Origin: Streptococcus suis
GTDB taxonomy: Bacteria > Bacillota > Bacilli > Lactobacillales > Streptococcaceae
Direction: 5' to 3'
Assembly: GCF_019794555.1 (NCBI RefSeq)
Contig: NZ_JAIMEP010000004.1
Location: 62,001 to 126,000, forward strand
DNA: 64,000 bases
Position numbers and translations under genes: made by a program. The notes under the pieces are model-generated. The model did no database searches. It was not told the DNA's origin and was given only the letters and a program-made list of their open reading frames with translations. Of this stretch, positions 20,901-28,404 are shown piece after piece; the first letter of the stretch is position 1; each line of letters starts with the position of its first letter.

Positions 20901-21426
20901 TCTTGCACCTTTGACAGCAACAGTGATTCGTTTGCCTTATATCATTACAGAAGTTCCAGATACAGCACCTACTGCTGAAGAAAAACCAACCCTAGACTTT
21001 ACTACGAAAGAACGTACAGAAGAATCTGTCCTTCCGATTGCAGAGGAAGTTCGCTATGATGCAACTCTCGCAAAAGGTCAATCTTATGTGCTTCAAGAAG
21101 GTAAGGCAGGTAAGAGAGTCTTAGTTTATCAAGATGTCTTGGTTGACGGCAAGGTAGTAGCAACAAATCTGTTATCAGAATCAGTTGTAGATGGTGAGGC
21201 ACGGATTGTTGTTAAGGGTAGTATGGAGGCTAAGGAAACAGTAGAAAAACCAAGTCTTTCTACTCCAACAGCCCAAGTGTCTGAACAAACCACAAGTGCA
21301 TCAAACAAAGAAAGTCTACCAGCTACAGGTGACCGACAAAGTGATTTGGCACTTCTGGGTCTCGGACTTGCTGGACTTGGTTTGACAGTTGCTGCACAAG
21401 GAAGAAACAAAAAATCAGAAGAGTAA
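14971..21426 (+). CDS. apuA: Cell-wall anchored amylopullulanase
   Basis: Giant surface enzyme, 2151 aa, degrading starch, glycogen and pullulan. Order: YSIRK-like signal (FGIRKFTIGVASVGIA); Thr/Glu/Ala-rich linker; two CBM41-type modules (about 158-390, each with GxWTWGD-like cores); first GH13 domain (about 490-960) with Asp689 (GFRVDTVKH) and Glu718 (IGETWG); a second CBM41 pair (about 975-1190); CBM48-like domain; second GH13 domain with the pullulanase signature YNWGYDP (1511-1517), Asp1626 (GFRFD) and Glu1655 (GEGW); sortase signal LPATGD (2116-2121), hydrophobic helix and basic tail. S. suis ApuA is reported to be bifunctional and to promote adhesion. Both catalytic sites look intact. 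Confidence 0.95.
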   Translation: MNRKRLRLAKKSPMFEKKVIFGIRKFTIGVASVGIATAFLMSGPGQTVHAEEVATPAETIITNVSEQPVETVEPAPVAEATPTALDTAPSSEEMVTESTSNSTGVSETVEAPAVTEVVETVDNASAEPLATTETAVAERAAAETATLSTPAEAPIEEGSIRLHFENVDETAPESQGLWTWGGVETPSDGNKWPTDTVNFSSSQVDDYGHYVDIKKSETPGTIGYLVLKDGEKITESDQKVELLVPEQNEAWVASDYTVSSYEPLKDDNVLRINYTREDNNYDGWGVWTWGDTTEASDGWPTGAVDFQIGKYGAYVDIPLSNGLDSKLGFLLINQNNPDLAGNKSIDLAFADRKRHSQIFLRNGDDKVYTNPYFIEEKVELDTSKATPGTKNVTVEASVKAPFNYNESGLVSVTVTNPENAEIVKMEVDTSAIGGGLVPISTELNRVTIKATSSTAPGTYSLPVKVYDKDNGYYETKLDVTITERIKAEGEKDWDEQVIYFMMTDRFYNGDVSNDQVVDGDVTNPRGLYQGGDFKGVTAKLDYLKELGVDSIWLTPIVENIPQNVGSATDGEYYAYHGYWASNFEKLNPHLGSLADFHELIDAAAEKGINIIVDVVLNHAGYGTEETFEGMVRTKEEDKQGDDQLGSLSGLPDFKTEEAAVRNQLVAWQASWLERSTTAKGNSIYGFRVDTVKHVDDTTWQHFKNELVDRDPDFHLIGETWGANYKDTKGDLGIGTMDSLLDFGFKDIAKYLVNGQLKAAGKELEERSKVLTSAASLGQFLGSHDEDGFLYSLGGAEKEGNLDKLKLAASLLITAKGQPVIYYGEELGQSGQNNWPVYDNRYDFDWSKVETSDIEDHYQKLLAFRNANSTLLSRGDTTTLAGNDSQGWLISKRSYQDQAAYLVFSTNTESQEMAIEVSGKDVVVTDAYTGKSYQAIEKDGKWVVQVELPTIAQGGTMLLQTEAGDIVNASVQGATEEPIEAGYFRVHFKTLPSDNLSSLGLWTWDDVEKPSSEVGAWPTGATNFSTAKQDDYGYYLDIKMKDETASKISLLINNTSGENITGDKVIERISTKMNEAWFDENYQLSLYQPLKEGYIRINYFRTDGDYDQKGLWIWGDVTDVTLGDWPNGIDFENQGKYGAYIDVKLTDLPSSIGFLLLDESKSGDDVKIQQKDYSFTDLKNQTQIFLKDDDPTIYTNPYFVNNVRVTGVSHVSLTALEAAFTTLEGADKESILEKLSVTDKNGQTVTVTDLVLDATSNKVRVLGDFNQENAGYTLKYGNDSFTTTMSWQLKDELYAYDGELGARVSQAGSVVDMTLWSPSADSVAVVLYDKDDQSKVVGTLAMTKGDKGQWDLELNGQSDLGITDYRGYYYHYEITRGDQSVLVLDPYAKSLAEWNSDLADTDPSYRIAKAAIVDPSEVGPSDLDYATIPNFNQREDAIIYEAHVRDFTSDPSISDELTAQFGTFAAFAERLSYLKELGVTHIQLLPVMSYYFVNELKNAERMSEYASSNSNYNWGYDPQSYFAFTGMYSTDPTDPMKRIEEFKNLVNEIHKQGMGVILDVVYNHTSKTFLFEDLEPNYYHFMEADGTAKSSFGGGRLGTTHYMSRRVLVDSIKYLVDEFRVDGFRFDMMGDHDAEAIELAFTEAQKLNPNIIMLGEGWRTFTGDANQPVQPADQDWMSSTDTVAVFSDEIRNTLKSGYPNEGQPAFITGGAKSVDSVFNNIKAQPGNFLADDPGDVIQYIAAHDNLTLFDIIAQSIKKDPSIAENYTEIHQRQRLGNLLVLTSQGTPFIHSGQEYGRTKQFLHPDYQYPVAEDQVPNKAHLLTNADGTPFDYPYYIHDSYDSSDAVNKFDWTKATDETLYPENTRTQAFTKGLIALRKSTDAFRLGTKDQVDQMVSLISIPGQNGIATNDVVIAYQTIASNGDRYAVFVNADSKERSFVLSDIYKDLLQGQVLVDGERAGVEALSDLVGVELTDSAVVLAPLTATVIRLPYIITEVPDTAPTAEEKPTLDFTTKERTEESVLPIAEEVRYDATLAKGQSYVLQEGKAGKRVLVYQDVLVDGKVVATNLLSESVVDGEARIVVKGSMEAKETVEKPSLSTPTAQVSEQTTSASNKESLPATGDRQSDLALLGLGLAGLGLTVAAQGRNKKSEE

Positions 21427-21509
21427 TAATATTTGGCTCTCCAGAGGAGCATTGCTCAAAATCTTGTGAATGTCTTATAAATACAAGAGTTGAGAGTATC
21501 ACTTCCCTC

Positions 21510-21552
21510 TAGAAGAGGTTGGTTTCAAACCAGCCTCTTCTTTTATGTTTTT
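21510..21552 (+). terminator. apuA terminator
   Basis: AGAAGAGG and CCTCTTCT arms enclose an inner TGGTTT/AAACCA stem, followed by TTTTATGTTTTTTT; a strong intrinsic terminator. Confidence 0.8.
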
Positions 21553-21673
21553 TTTGAGGTTCTTTTAAATTTTTAGTGGAAATAACGTCTATTTATTGAT
21601 TATTAGAATAAATGGGCTGGTGAACTATAGGGAGGAATTCTGATTAAATCAGCCATTAAAGTTCGGAAATAGT

Positions 21674-21736
21674 CCAATAGTGAACACAAGCCTGTGCTTT
21701 ATTTGGTCTTTTTGTTTCCGCTTACATAACTTATAA
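21674..21736 (+). promoter_or_regulatory. ulaA operator and promoter
   Basis: A 33-bp block (21674-21706) begins CCAAT, contains GTGAACACA and CCTGTG, and ends ATTTGG. It matches the block before ulaG at 28300 in length and most positions. Inverted symmetry (AACACA...TGTG, CCAA...TTGG) marks a dimer-binding site. TATAAT follows near 21730, so the site sits where an activator such as the PRD regulator would bind. Confidence 0.7.
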
Positions 21737-21775
21737 TAAAACCATAAAAATCATTTCAAAAAAGGAGAATGAAAA

Positions 21776-23224
21776 ATGGATTTCCTTCAAACCCCATTAA
21801 ACTGGTTCTCACAGAATATCCTGCAGAATCCAGCCTTCTTCGTAGGTCTTTTGGTATTGGTGGGCTATGCCCTTCTAAAGAAAAAGCCTCATGATGTTTT
21901 TGCAGGGTTTATCAAAGCGACAGTCGGCTATATGATTTTGAACGTAGCAGCTGGTGGTTTGGTAACAACCTTCCGTCCGATTTTGGCGGCCTTGAACTAT
22001 AAGTTCCAAATTGATGCGGCAGTTATTGACCCTTACTTTGGTCTTGCAGCAGCAAATGGGAAAATTGCTGAGGAGTTCCCTGATTTCGTATCAGCAGCCA
22101 CTACAGCTCTCTTGATTGGTTTCGGTGTCAACATCCTCTTGGTGGCACTACGTAAGGTTACAAAAGTACGTACTCTGTTCATCACTGGACACATCATGGT
22201 ACAACAAGCGGCAACAGTCTCATTGATGGTGCTCTTCCTCATCCCGGCTCTTCGTAACCAATTCGGTACAGCAGCGATTGGTATCATCTGTGGTATCTAC
22301 TGGGCTGTCAGCTCAAATATGACAGTTGAAGCAACGCAACGATTGACAGGTGGCGGTGGATTTGCCATCGGTCACCAACAACAATTCGCTATCTGGTTTG
22401 TCGATAAGATTGCACCAAAACTTGGTAAAAAAGAAGAAAACTTGGATAATTTGAAGCTACCTAGCTTCCTCAACATCTTCCACGATACAGTTGTTGCTTC
22501 AGCGACATTGATGCTTGTGTTCTTCGGTGTGATTTTGTTCATCTTGGGTCCAGAAATCATGGCAAATCCAGAAGTTATCACTTCAGGTGCTCCATACAAC
22601 CCAGCTAAACAAGCCTTCTTTATGTATGTTATTCAAACAGCCTTCACCTTCTCAGTATATCTTTTCATTTTGATGCAAGGTGTCCGCATGTTCGTAGCAG
22701 AATTGACAAATGCCTTCCAAGGTATCTCAAGCAAATTGCTTCCTGGTTCATTCCCAGCGGTGGATGTTGCAGCTTCTTACGGCTTCGGTTCATCTAACGC
22801 AGTTCTTTCAGGTTTTGCTTTCGGTTTAATCGGTCAGTTGATTACAATCGTTCTCTTGATTGTCTTCAAGAGTCCAATCCTCATCATCACTGGTTTCGTA
22901 CCTGTATTCTTCGATAACGCAGCTATCGCAGTGTACGCTGACAAACGTGGTGGTTGGAAAGCAGCAGCCATCCTTTCCTTCATCTCAGGTGTCCTTCAAG
23001 TTGCTCTTGGTGCAGTTTGCGTTGGTTTGCTTGAATTGAGCGGTGGTTACCACGGAAACATTGACTTTGAAGTGCCATGGTTACCATTTGGATTTGCATT
23101 TAAGTACCTAGGTATTGCTGGTTATGTTCTTGTCTGCCTCTTCTTATTGGCTATTCCGCAACTTCAATTTGCGAAAGCAAAAGATAAGGAAGCGTACTAT
23201 CGTGGCGAGGCACAAGCAGAATAG
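21776..23224 (+). CDS. ulaA: PTS L-ascorbate transporter EIIC
   Basis: Membrane permease of the phosphotransferase system for L-ascorbate, 482 aa, about eleven hydrophobic segments. It is the SgaT/UlaA family, recognisable by PHDVFAGFIKATVGY near residues 39-54 and the long conserved core with GGGFAIGHQQQF. AAAGGAGAATGAAAA precedes the ATG. It heads a tight operon with separate EIIB and EIIA genes, then three catabolic enzymes, which together fix the substrate assignment. Many ascorbate transporters are bidomain EIIBC; here the domains are separate proteins, as in E. coli. Confidence 0.93.
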   Translation: MDFLQTPLNWFSQNILQNPAFFVGLLVLVGYALLKKKPHDVFAGFIKATVGYMILNVAAGGLVTTFRPILAALNYKFQIDAAVIDPYFGLAAANGKIAEEFPDFVSAATTALLIGFGVNILLVALRKVTKVRTLFITGHIMVQQAATVSLMVLFLIPALRNQFGTAAIGIICGIYWAVSSNMTVEATQRLTGGGGFAIGHQQQFAIWFVDKIAPKLGKKEENLDNLKLPSFLNIFHDTVVASATLMLVFFGVILFILGPEIMANPEVITSGAPYNPAKQAFFMYVIQTAFTFSVYLFILMQGVRMFVAELTNAFQGISSKLLPGSFPAVDVAASYGFGSSNAVLSGFAFGLIGQLITIVLLIVFKSPILIITGFVPVFFDNAAIAVYADKRGGWKAAAILSFISGVLQVALGAVCVGLLELSGGYHGNIDFEVPWLPFGFAFKYLGIAGYVLVCLFLLAIPQLQFAKAKDKEAYYRGEAQAE

Positions 23225-23282
23225 TATTCTTGGTCTGTAAAATCAGAACATAATGTATTAAAAATAAAATAGGAGTGAAATT

Positions 23283-23561
23283 ATGGTTAAAGTTTTAACA
23301 GCCTGCGGAAACGGCATGGGCTCATCTATGGTCATCAAGATGAAGGTAGAAAACGCCCTTCGTCAACTCGGCGTAACAGATTTTCAATCAGCTTCTTGCT
23401 CAGTCGGTGAAGCAAAGGGTTTAGCGGCAGGATATGATATTGTCGTAGCCTCTAACCACTTGATTTCTGAGTTGGAAGGTCGCACGAAAGGTCATTTGGT
23501 TGGTCTTGACAACCTCATGGACGACAACGAAATCAAAACAAAATTACAAGCAGTGCTATAA
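23283..23561 (+). CDS. ulaB: PTS L-ascorbate EIIB
   Basis: Small cytosolic phosphocarrier, 92 aa. The phosphorylated cysteine lies in the P-loop near the start (VLTACGNGMGSSMVIKMK, Cys8). It passes phosphate from EIIA to the incoming ascorbate. GGAGTG lies upstream of the ATG. Length and sequence are standard for the lactose/ascorbate EIIB superfamily. Confidence 0.92.
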   Translation: MVKVLTACGNGMGSSMVIKMKVENALRQLGVTDFQSASCSVGEAKGLAAGYDIVVASNHLISELEGRTKGHLVGLDNLMDDNEIKTKLQAVL

Positions 23562-23623
23562 ATAGCCGTTAGGGGTAGGGAGTTTCCCTCCCCCTTTCAT
23601 ATAGCGTGTAGAAGGGAAAAACT

Positions 23624-24109
23624 ATGAATTTACAAAAATCATTTACAGAAAATAATTCCATTCGCTTGGGATTGACAGCGGAAACCTGGCAGGAGGCTGT
23701 TCACAAGGCTGTTGAGCCCTTGATTGACAGCGGTGCTGCGACAGAAGAATACTATGATGCCATTATTGCTTCGACCGAAGAATATGGTCCCTACTATGTG
23801 CTCATGCCTGGTATGGCTATGCCTCACGCCCAAGCAGGTGTCGGTGTCTTGAAGGATTCCTTTGCTTTGATTACCTTGACAAAACCAGTCGTTTTCTCAG
23901 ATGGGAAAGAGGTGTCTGTTCTGCTCACTCTTGCAGCTACCGATCCAAAGATTCATACATCCGTAGCTATTCCACAAATCATTGCCCTCTTTGAATTGGA
24001 AAATTCAATCGAGCGTTTGATTGCTTGTCAAACTCCTGAGGAAGTCTTGGCAATGGTGGAAGAGTCCAAAAACAGTCCGTACCTAGAAGGTTTAGATTTA
24101 GAAAGTTAG
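23624..24109 (+). CDS. ulaC: PTS L-ascorbate EIIA
   Basis: Cytosolic EIIA of the mannitol/fructose fold, 161 aa. The active-site histidine is in GMAMPHAQAG (His68). It accepts phosphate from HPr and donates it to UlaB. GAAGGGAAAAACT lies before the ATG. It is 63 bp from ulaB and 10 bp from ulaD, consistent with one operon. It may also phosphorylate the linked PRD regulator, as is usual in such systems. Confidence 0.92.
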   Translation: MNLQKSFTENNSIRLGLTAETWQEAVHKAVEPLIDSGAATEEYYDAIIASTEEYGPYYVLMPGMAMPHAQAGVGVLKDSFALITLTKPVVFSDGKEVSVLLTLAATDPKIHTSVAIPQIIALFELENSIERLIACQTPEEVLAMVEESKNSPYLEGLDLES

Positions 24110-24119
24110 GAGAAAAAAC

Positions 24120-24782
24120 ATGAAACATATTCCAAATTTACAAGTTGCCCTTGACCATTCAGACTTACAGGGAGCGATTAAAGCAGCTGTCTCCGTTGGT
24201 CATGAAGTGGATGTCATCGAGGCAGGTACCGTTTGTTTGCTCCAAGTTGGTAGCGAATTGGTAGAAGTTCTTCGCAGCCTCTTCCCAGACAAAATTATCG
24301 TTGCAGATACCAAGTGTGCGGATGCGGGTGGTACTGTGGCTAAAAACAATGCTGTTCGTGGTGCGGACTGGATGACTTGTATCTGTTCTGCAACTATTCC
24401 AACTATGGAAGCGGCTTTGAAGGCCATCAAGGAAGTTCGTGGCGACAAGGGTGAAATCCAAATCGAACTCTATGGTGACTGGACTTATGAACAGGCTCAA
24501 CTCTGGTTGGACGCAGGTATTTCCCAAGCTATTTATCACCAATCGCGTGATGCCCTCCTTGCAGGCGAAACCTGGGGTGAAAAAGACTTGAACAAGGTGA
24601 AAAAATTGGTTGACATGGGCTTCCGTGTTTCTGTAACAGGTGGTTTGGACGTTGATACCCTTAAACTCTTCGAGGGTGTAGATGTCTTCACCTTTATCGC
24701 AGGTCGCGGTATTACAGAAGCAGCAGATCCAGCAGCAGCGGCGCGTGAATTTAAAGACGAAATCCGTCGTATCTGGGGGTAA
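24120..24782 (+). CDS. ulaD: 3-keto-L-gulonate-6-phosphate decarboxylase
   Basis: Orotidine-monophosphate-decarboxylase-superfamily enzyme, 220 aa, converting 3-keto-L-gulonate-6-P to L-xylulose-5-P. Active-site features are VALDHSD at residues 9-15, EAGT near 38, the DTKCADAGG motif around 62-70 and GGLDVDTL near the C terminus. AGGAGAAAAAAC precedes the start. It is the first committed carbon-losing step after UlaG in ascorbate use. Confidence 0.93.
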   Translation: MKHIPNLQVALDHSDLQGAIKAAVSVGHEVDVIEAGTVCLLQVGSELVEVLRSLFPDKIIVADTKCADAGGTVAKNNAVRGADWMTCICSATIPTMEAALKAIKEVRGDKGEIQIELYGDWTYEQAQLWLDAGISQAIYHQSRDALLAGETWGEKDLNKVKKLVDMGFRVSVTGGLDVDTLKLFEGVDVFTFIAGRGITEAADPAAAAREFKDEIRRIWG

Positions 24783-24787
24783 GGCCT

Positions 24788-25651
24788 ATGGCACGACCAA
24801 TCGGAATATATGAAAAGGCAACGCCCAAACACTTTACATGGAAGGAACGCTTGGAGTTTGCCAAAGAATTAGGTTTCGACTTTGTGGAGATGTCGGTGGA
24901 TGAGAGCGACGCTCGTTTGGCTCGTTTGGAGTGGACCAAGGAAGAGCGTTTGGAGCTGGTCAAGGCCATCTATGAAACAGGTGTCCGCATTCCGACTATC
25001 TGTTTCTCTGGTCACCGTCGTTATCCACTCGGCTCCAATGACCCTGCTCTCGAAGCCAAGTCCTTAGAAACCATGAAACAGTGTATCGAACTGGCTCAGG
25101 ATTTGGGCGTTCGTGTCATCCAGTTGGCTGGCTACGACGTTTACTATGAGGAAAAATCGCCTGAAACTAGAGAGCGTTTCATCAAGAATCTCCGTCAGGC
25201 TTGCGACTGGGCAGAACAGGCTCAGGTCATGTTGGCTATTGAGATTATGGATGATCCATTTATCAACTCCATTGAAAAATACCTAGCCGTTGAAAAAGAA
25301 ATCGACTCGCCTTATCTCTTTGTCTATCCAGATACTGGAAACGTGTCTGCTTGGCATAATGACATTTATAGCGAATTTTATCTGGGACACCGTTCTATCG
25401 CAGCCCTTCACCTCAAGGATACCTATGCGGTAACTGAAAATTCCAAAGGTCAATTCCGTGATGTCCCATTCGGTCAGGGCTGTGTGGACTGGGAAAATAT
25501 GTTTGCAGTCTTGAAAAAGACCAACTACCAAGGTCCATTCTTGATTGAAATGTGGTCAGAGAATTGTGAAACGGTTGAGGAAACACGAGCAGCTATCAAG
25601 GAGGCACAAGATTTCCTCTACCCATTGATTGAGAAAGCGGGGTTAAACTAA
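24788..25651 (+). CDS. ulaE: L-xylulose-5-phosphate 3-epimerase
   Basis: TIM-barrel sugar-phosphate epimerase (AP endonuclease-2 family), 287 aa, converting L-xylulose-5-P to L-ribulose-5-P. Metal-binding residues are suggested by EIMD, FVYPDTGN, HLKDT and IEMWSE. It starts 5 bp after ulaD, behind GGGGTAAGGCCT, and overlaps the ulaF ATG by 1 bp. Confidence 0.92.
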   Translation: MARPIGIYEKATPKHFTWKERLEFAKELGFDFVEMSVDESDARLARLEWTKEERLELVKAIYETGVRIPTICFSGHRRYPLGSNDPALEAKSLETMKQCIELAQDLGVRVIQLAGYDVYYEEKSPETRERFIKNLRQACDWAEQAQVMLAIEIMDDPFINSIEKYLAVEKEIDSPYLFVYPDTGNVSAWHNDIYSEFYLGHRSIAALHLKDTYAVTENSKGQFRDVPFGQGCVDWENMFAVLKKTNYQGPFLIEMWSENCETVEETRAAIKEAQDFLYPLIEKAGLN

Positions 25652-26367
25652 TGCCAAAAGATCTACAGGAAATGCGTCAGCGGGTCTATGAAGCCAATAT
25701 CGCTCTACCTGCCCACGGACTTGTCAAGTTTACCTGGGGCAACGTATCAGAAGTCTGCCGTGAACTTGGTCGTATCGTCATCAAGCCCTCTGGTGTGGAT
25801 TATGAAAAATTGTCACCAGAAAACATGGTGGTGACTGACTTGGATGGAAATGTGGTAGAAGGAGACCTGAATCCTTCGTCTGACTTGGCGACCCACGTTG
25901 CCCTCTACAAGGCTTGGCCAAACGTACATGCTGTCGTGCATACGCATTCGACAGAAGCAGTTGGTTGGGCTCAAGCTGGTCGTGACATTCCATTTTATGG
26001 GACAACTCATGCGGACTATTTCTATGGTCCAGTACCGTGCGCTCGTTCCTTAACGGCTGAAGAGGTGAACACTGCCTATGAAAAAGAAACAGGAGCAGTC
26101 ATCATCGAGGAATTTGAACGCCGAGGCATTGATCCAGTGGCCGTTCCAGGAATTGTTGTCCGTAACCATGGACCATTTACCTGGGGCAAGGATCCTGCTC
26201 AGGCAGTTTACCATAGTGTTGTCCTTGAGGAAGTGGCTCGGATGAACCGCTACACCGAACAAATCAATCCACGGGTGGATCCAGCGCCAAGCTATATCAT
26301 GGACAAGCACTACCTCCGTAAACATGGTCCCAATGCCTACTATGGACAAAAGGGAGATGTCCACTGA
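25651..26367 (+). CDS. ulaF: L-ribulose-5-phosphate 4-epimerase
   Basis: Class II aldolase-fold zinc epimerase, 238 aa, producing D-xylulose-5-P, which enters the pentose phosphate route and meets transketolase encoded downstream. Zinc ligands lie in VVHTHST (paired His) and further at RNHGPF. The phosphate/substrate motif GNVSEV and the KPSGVDY stretch match AraD/UlaF. The ATG overlaps the last base of ulaE. Confidence 0.92.
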   Translation: MPKDLQEMRQRVYEANIALPAHGLVKFTWGNVSEVCRELGRIVIKPSGVDYEKLSPENMVVTDLDGNVVEGDLNPSSDLATHVALYKAWPNVHAVVHTHSTEAVGWAQAGRDIPFYGTTHADYFYGPVPCARSLTAEEVNTAYEKETGAVIIEEFERRGIDPVAVPGIVVRNHGPFTWGKDPAQAVYHSVVLEEVARMNRYTEQINPRVDPAPSYIMDKHYLRKHGPNAYYGQKGDVH

Positions 26368-26568
26368 TTAAAATAGAATGAAAAAGGAGAGACTTGCTTC
26401 TTATTCTGAAAATGAAGCTAGCAGTCTGTCCTTTTTGTGGCGTAGAAAAACCGAATGTTCTTTACGGCAGCGATATGTTTTGCTATACTTATAGATATTT
26501 GCATGAAAAAACCATTGAAACTGTCTGTGCGGCTGAGGCGGCTACGATGAGAAAAAGGAGGTGCGACT

Positions 26569-28257
26569 GTGTCGCTAGATAAGAGTAGCTGTGCCTTGTT
26601 GCGGCATTTGATTGGCTTACAAGAACCAGAGACGATTATGTCCATGTCCAAAGAATTGCAACAATCACGGCGCAAAATTTACTACCATCTGGAGAAAATA
26701 AACGATGCCCTACCAGCCGATGTTGCTCCCTTGGAGAGTTTGCCCCGTATGGGTATTGTGCTGTCGGAAGAACAAAAACAAGCTGGCTTAGATTTGTTAG
26801 CGTCGATTGATGCTTATAGTTATACCATGAATATTGCTGAGAGAATGCAGCTGATGATGGTATACATTTGCATTGCTCCGGAGCGCGTTACGCTGGAAAA
26901 GTTGATGGAACTGACCGAGGTTTCACGCAATACTGTGCTCAATGACCTCAATGAAATCCGGGCTCAATTGGCGCAGGAACAGTACAAAATGACCCTCTAT
27001 GTTTCCAAAAGTCAGGGTTACGATTTGATTTGCCACCCGCTCAATAAAATCCAGTATGTTCATGCCCTTTTGTACAGCATTTTTTCCGATGCCAATAAGG
27101 GTTTCATCCAAGTTTTGGAAGAAAAACTGTCAGACTTAATTGGTTACCAGCTCATGTTTTCTCCGGAAATGGAGCAATTTTTGCAGGACCAAGTGCCCCA
27201 GATTGAACGCCGTCTGGGCAAGAAAATCAATCACTACGAAATCGAATTTATGCTCAAAGTCTTGCCTTTTCTGCTGCTGAGCTACCGCAATATGCAGCTA
27301 GACGAAATTGACGAACGGGCTACCTTGAGCGAATTTAAAATCATTCAAGAGCGGATTGAGTATCGAGTGGCCAAGGAATTGCGGGCTGCCTTGCAGGCGA
27401 GATTTGAAGTGGAATTGGACGAAATCGAAGTTTCCTTGATTACCATCCTCTTGCTGAGCTACCGCAAGGACAGTGATGTCCATGTGGCTAGTCAGGATTT
27501 TGCGGAAATGAAACACGTAGTTGAGCGCTTTATTCACCAGTTTGAGGTCCATTCTTCTTTTGAGTTGGAAAACAAGGAAGAGCTAGCTAAGCACCTTTTG
27601 GCCCACTGTAAGGCCTTGCTTTTTCGGAAAACCTACGGCATTTTGACCAAAAATCCAATGCTTCAGCAAATCCAAGATAAGTACAGCACACTGTTTTCGG
27701 TGACACGTGTGGCCGGAAAGCTGTTGGAAGAAGAGTGGCAGATTGAATTGACCGATGAAGATATTGCCTATTTGACCGTTCATTTTGGTGGGACCATCCA
27801 GCGGAGACGGACCCGAAAAAGGCAAAATCAAACGGTTTATCTCATTTGTGATGAAGGCTTGTCGGTGCAACGTTTGCTCTTCAAGCAGTGCCTCTACCAT
27901 TTGCCGGACAAGAAAATCGAAGCGGTCTTTACCACCGAACAATTCAAGAGTGTCGAAGATTTGGTCGAAGCAGATTTCTTGGTGACGACCAGCGAAGGCT
28001 TGGAAACGAATTTTCCGCTCGTGCGCGTGCATCCGATTTTAGATTTTGAGGATGTATTGAACCTGACCTATTTTGCCAAATACCAGAGCTTGGCCGATGA
28101 AAAACAGGGTTTTGCGGTCGAATTGGACAAGTTGCTGACCACTTATATTGTGGATGGTCAGGCGGTTCAAGAATTGAAGCAACAATTGCAAAAATTGATT
28201 ACAGATGAATTGCTCTATAACTTGTCGAGCAAGGATATTGAGTCGGATTTGTATTAG
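26569..28257 (+). CDS. BglG/MtlR-type PRD regulator of ascorbate genes
   Basis: Transcriptional regulator, 562 aa, starting at GTG after AAAAGGAGGTGCGACT. Order: N-terminal winged helix (SRRKIYYHLEKIND near 28-42), a second HTH region (VSRNTVLNDLNEIRAQL near 118-135), two PTS regulation domains (about 165-400), then an EIIB-like domain with Cys427 (YLICDEGLSVQ). No full EIIA domain is present, so it is shorter than MtlR. Position between ulaF and ulaG and the twin operators suggest it is the UlaR-type activator of the regulon. PTS phosphorylation of PRD histidines would control it. Confidence 0.85.
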   Translation: MSLDKSSCALLRHLIGLQEPETIMSMSKELQQSRRKIYYHLEKINDALPADVAPLESLPRMGIVLSEEQKQAGLDLLASIDAYSYTMNIAERMQLMMVYICIAPERVTLEKLMELTEVSRNTVLNDLNEIRAQLAQEQYKMTLYVSKSQGYDLICHPLNKIQYVHALLYSIFSDANKGFIQVLEEKLSDLIGYQLMFSPEMEQFLQDQVPQIERRLGKKINHYEIEFMLKVLPFLLLSYRNMQLDEIDERATLSEFKIIQERIEYRVAKELRAALQARFEVELDEIEVSLITILLLSYRKDSDVHVASQDFAEMKHVVERFIHQFEVHSSFELENKEELAKHLLAHCKALLFRKTYGILTKNPMLQQIQDKYSTLFSVTRVAGKLLEEEWQIELTDEDIAYLTVHFGGTIQRRRTRKRQNQTVYLICDEGLSVQRLLFKQCLYHLPDKKIEAVFTTEQFKSVEDLVEADFLVTTSEGLETNFPLVRVHPILDFEDVLNLTYFAKYQSLADEKQGFAVELDKLLTTYIVDGQAVQELKQQLQKLITDELLYNLSSKDIESDLY

Positions 28258-28299
28258 AATGTTCTTAGAAGTAAATCTGTGAATGTAGTTTCTAAAAGT

Positions 28300-28375
28300 C
28301 CAAATGTGAACACATACCTGTGTTTGATTTGGTCTTTTTTTTGTCCGTAAATGAGCATATACTAGAAGCATAGAA
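28300..28375 (+). promoter_or_regulatory. ulaG operator and promoter
   Basis: A 33-bp block at 28300-28332 starts CCAAAT, has AACACA and TGTGTT as inner arms and ends ATTTGG. It is nearly identical to the block before ulaA and is followed by the same GTCTTTTT run. A -10-like ATACT lies downstream near 28361. This makes ulaG a second transcription unit of the same regulon. Confidence 0.7.
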
Positions 28376-28404
28376 ATAGAAAGTACCTTATAGGAGGATG
28401 ACAA

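Larger units (their letters stand above)
21427..21775. other. apuA-ulaA intergenic region
   Basis: It contains the apuA terminator near 21510-21545 (AGAAGAGG and CCTCTTCT arms with an inner TGGTTT/AAACCA stem and a T run) and the regulated ulaA promoter region from 21674 onward. The 21550-21665 part shows no recognisable gene or element. Confidence 0.6.

Noticed and set aside
26394-26582. 62-codon TTG-start frame with CPFCG between ulaF and the PRD regulator
   Set aside because: A ribosome-like GGAGAG precedes it, but the frame overlaps the regulator start, has no recognisable domain beyond one CxxC, and the overlapping alternative frame from ATG 26378 is equally plausible.
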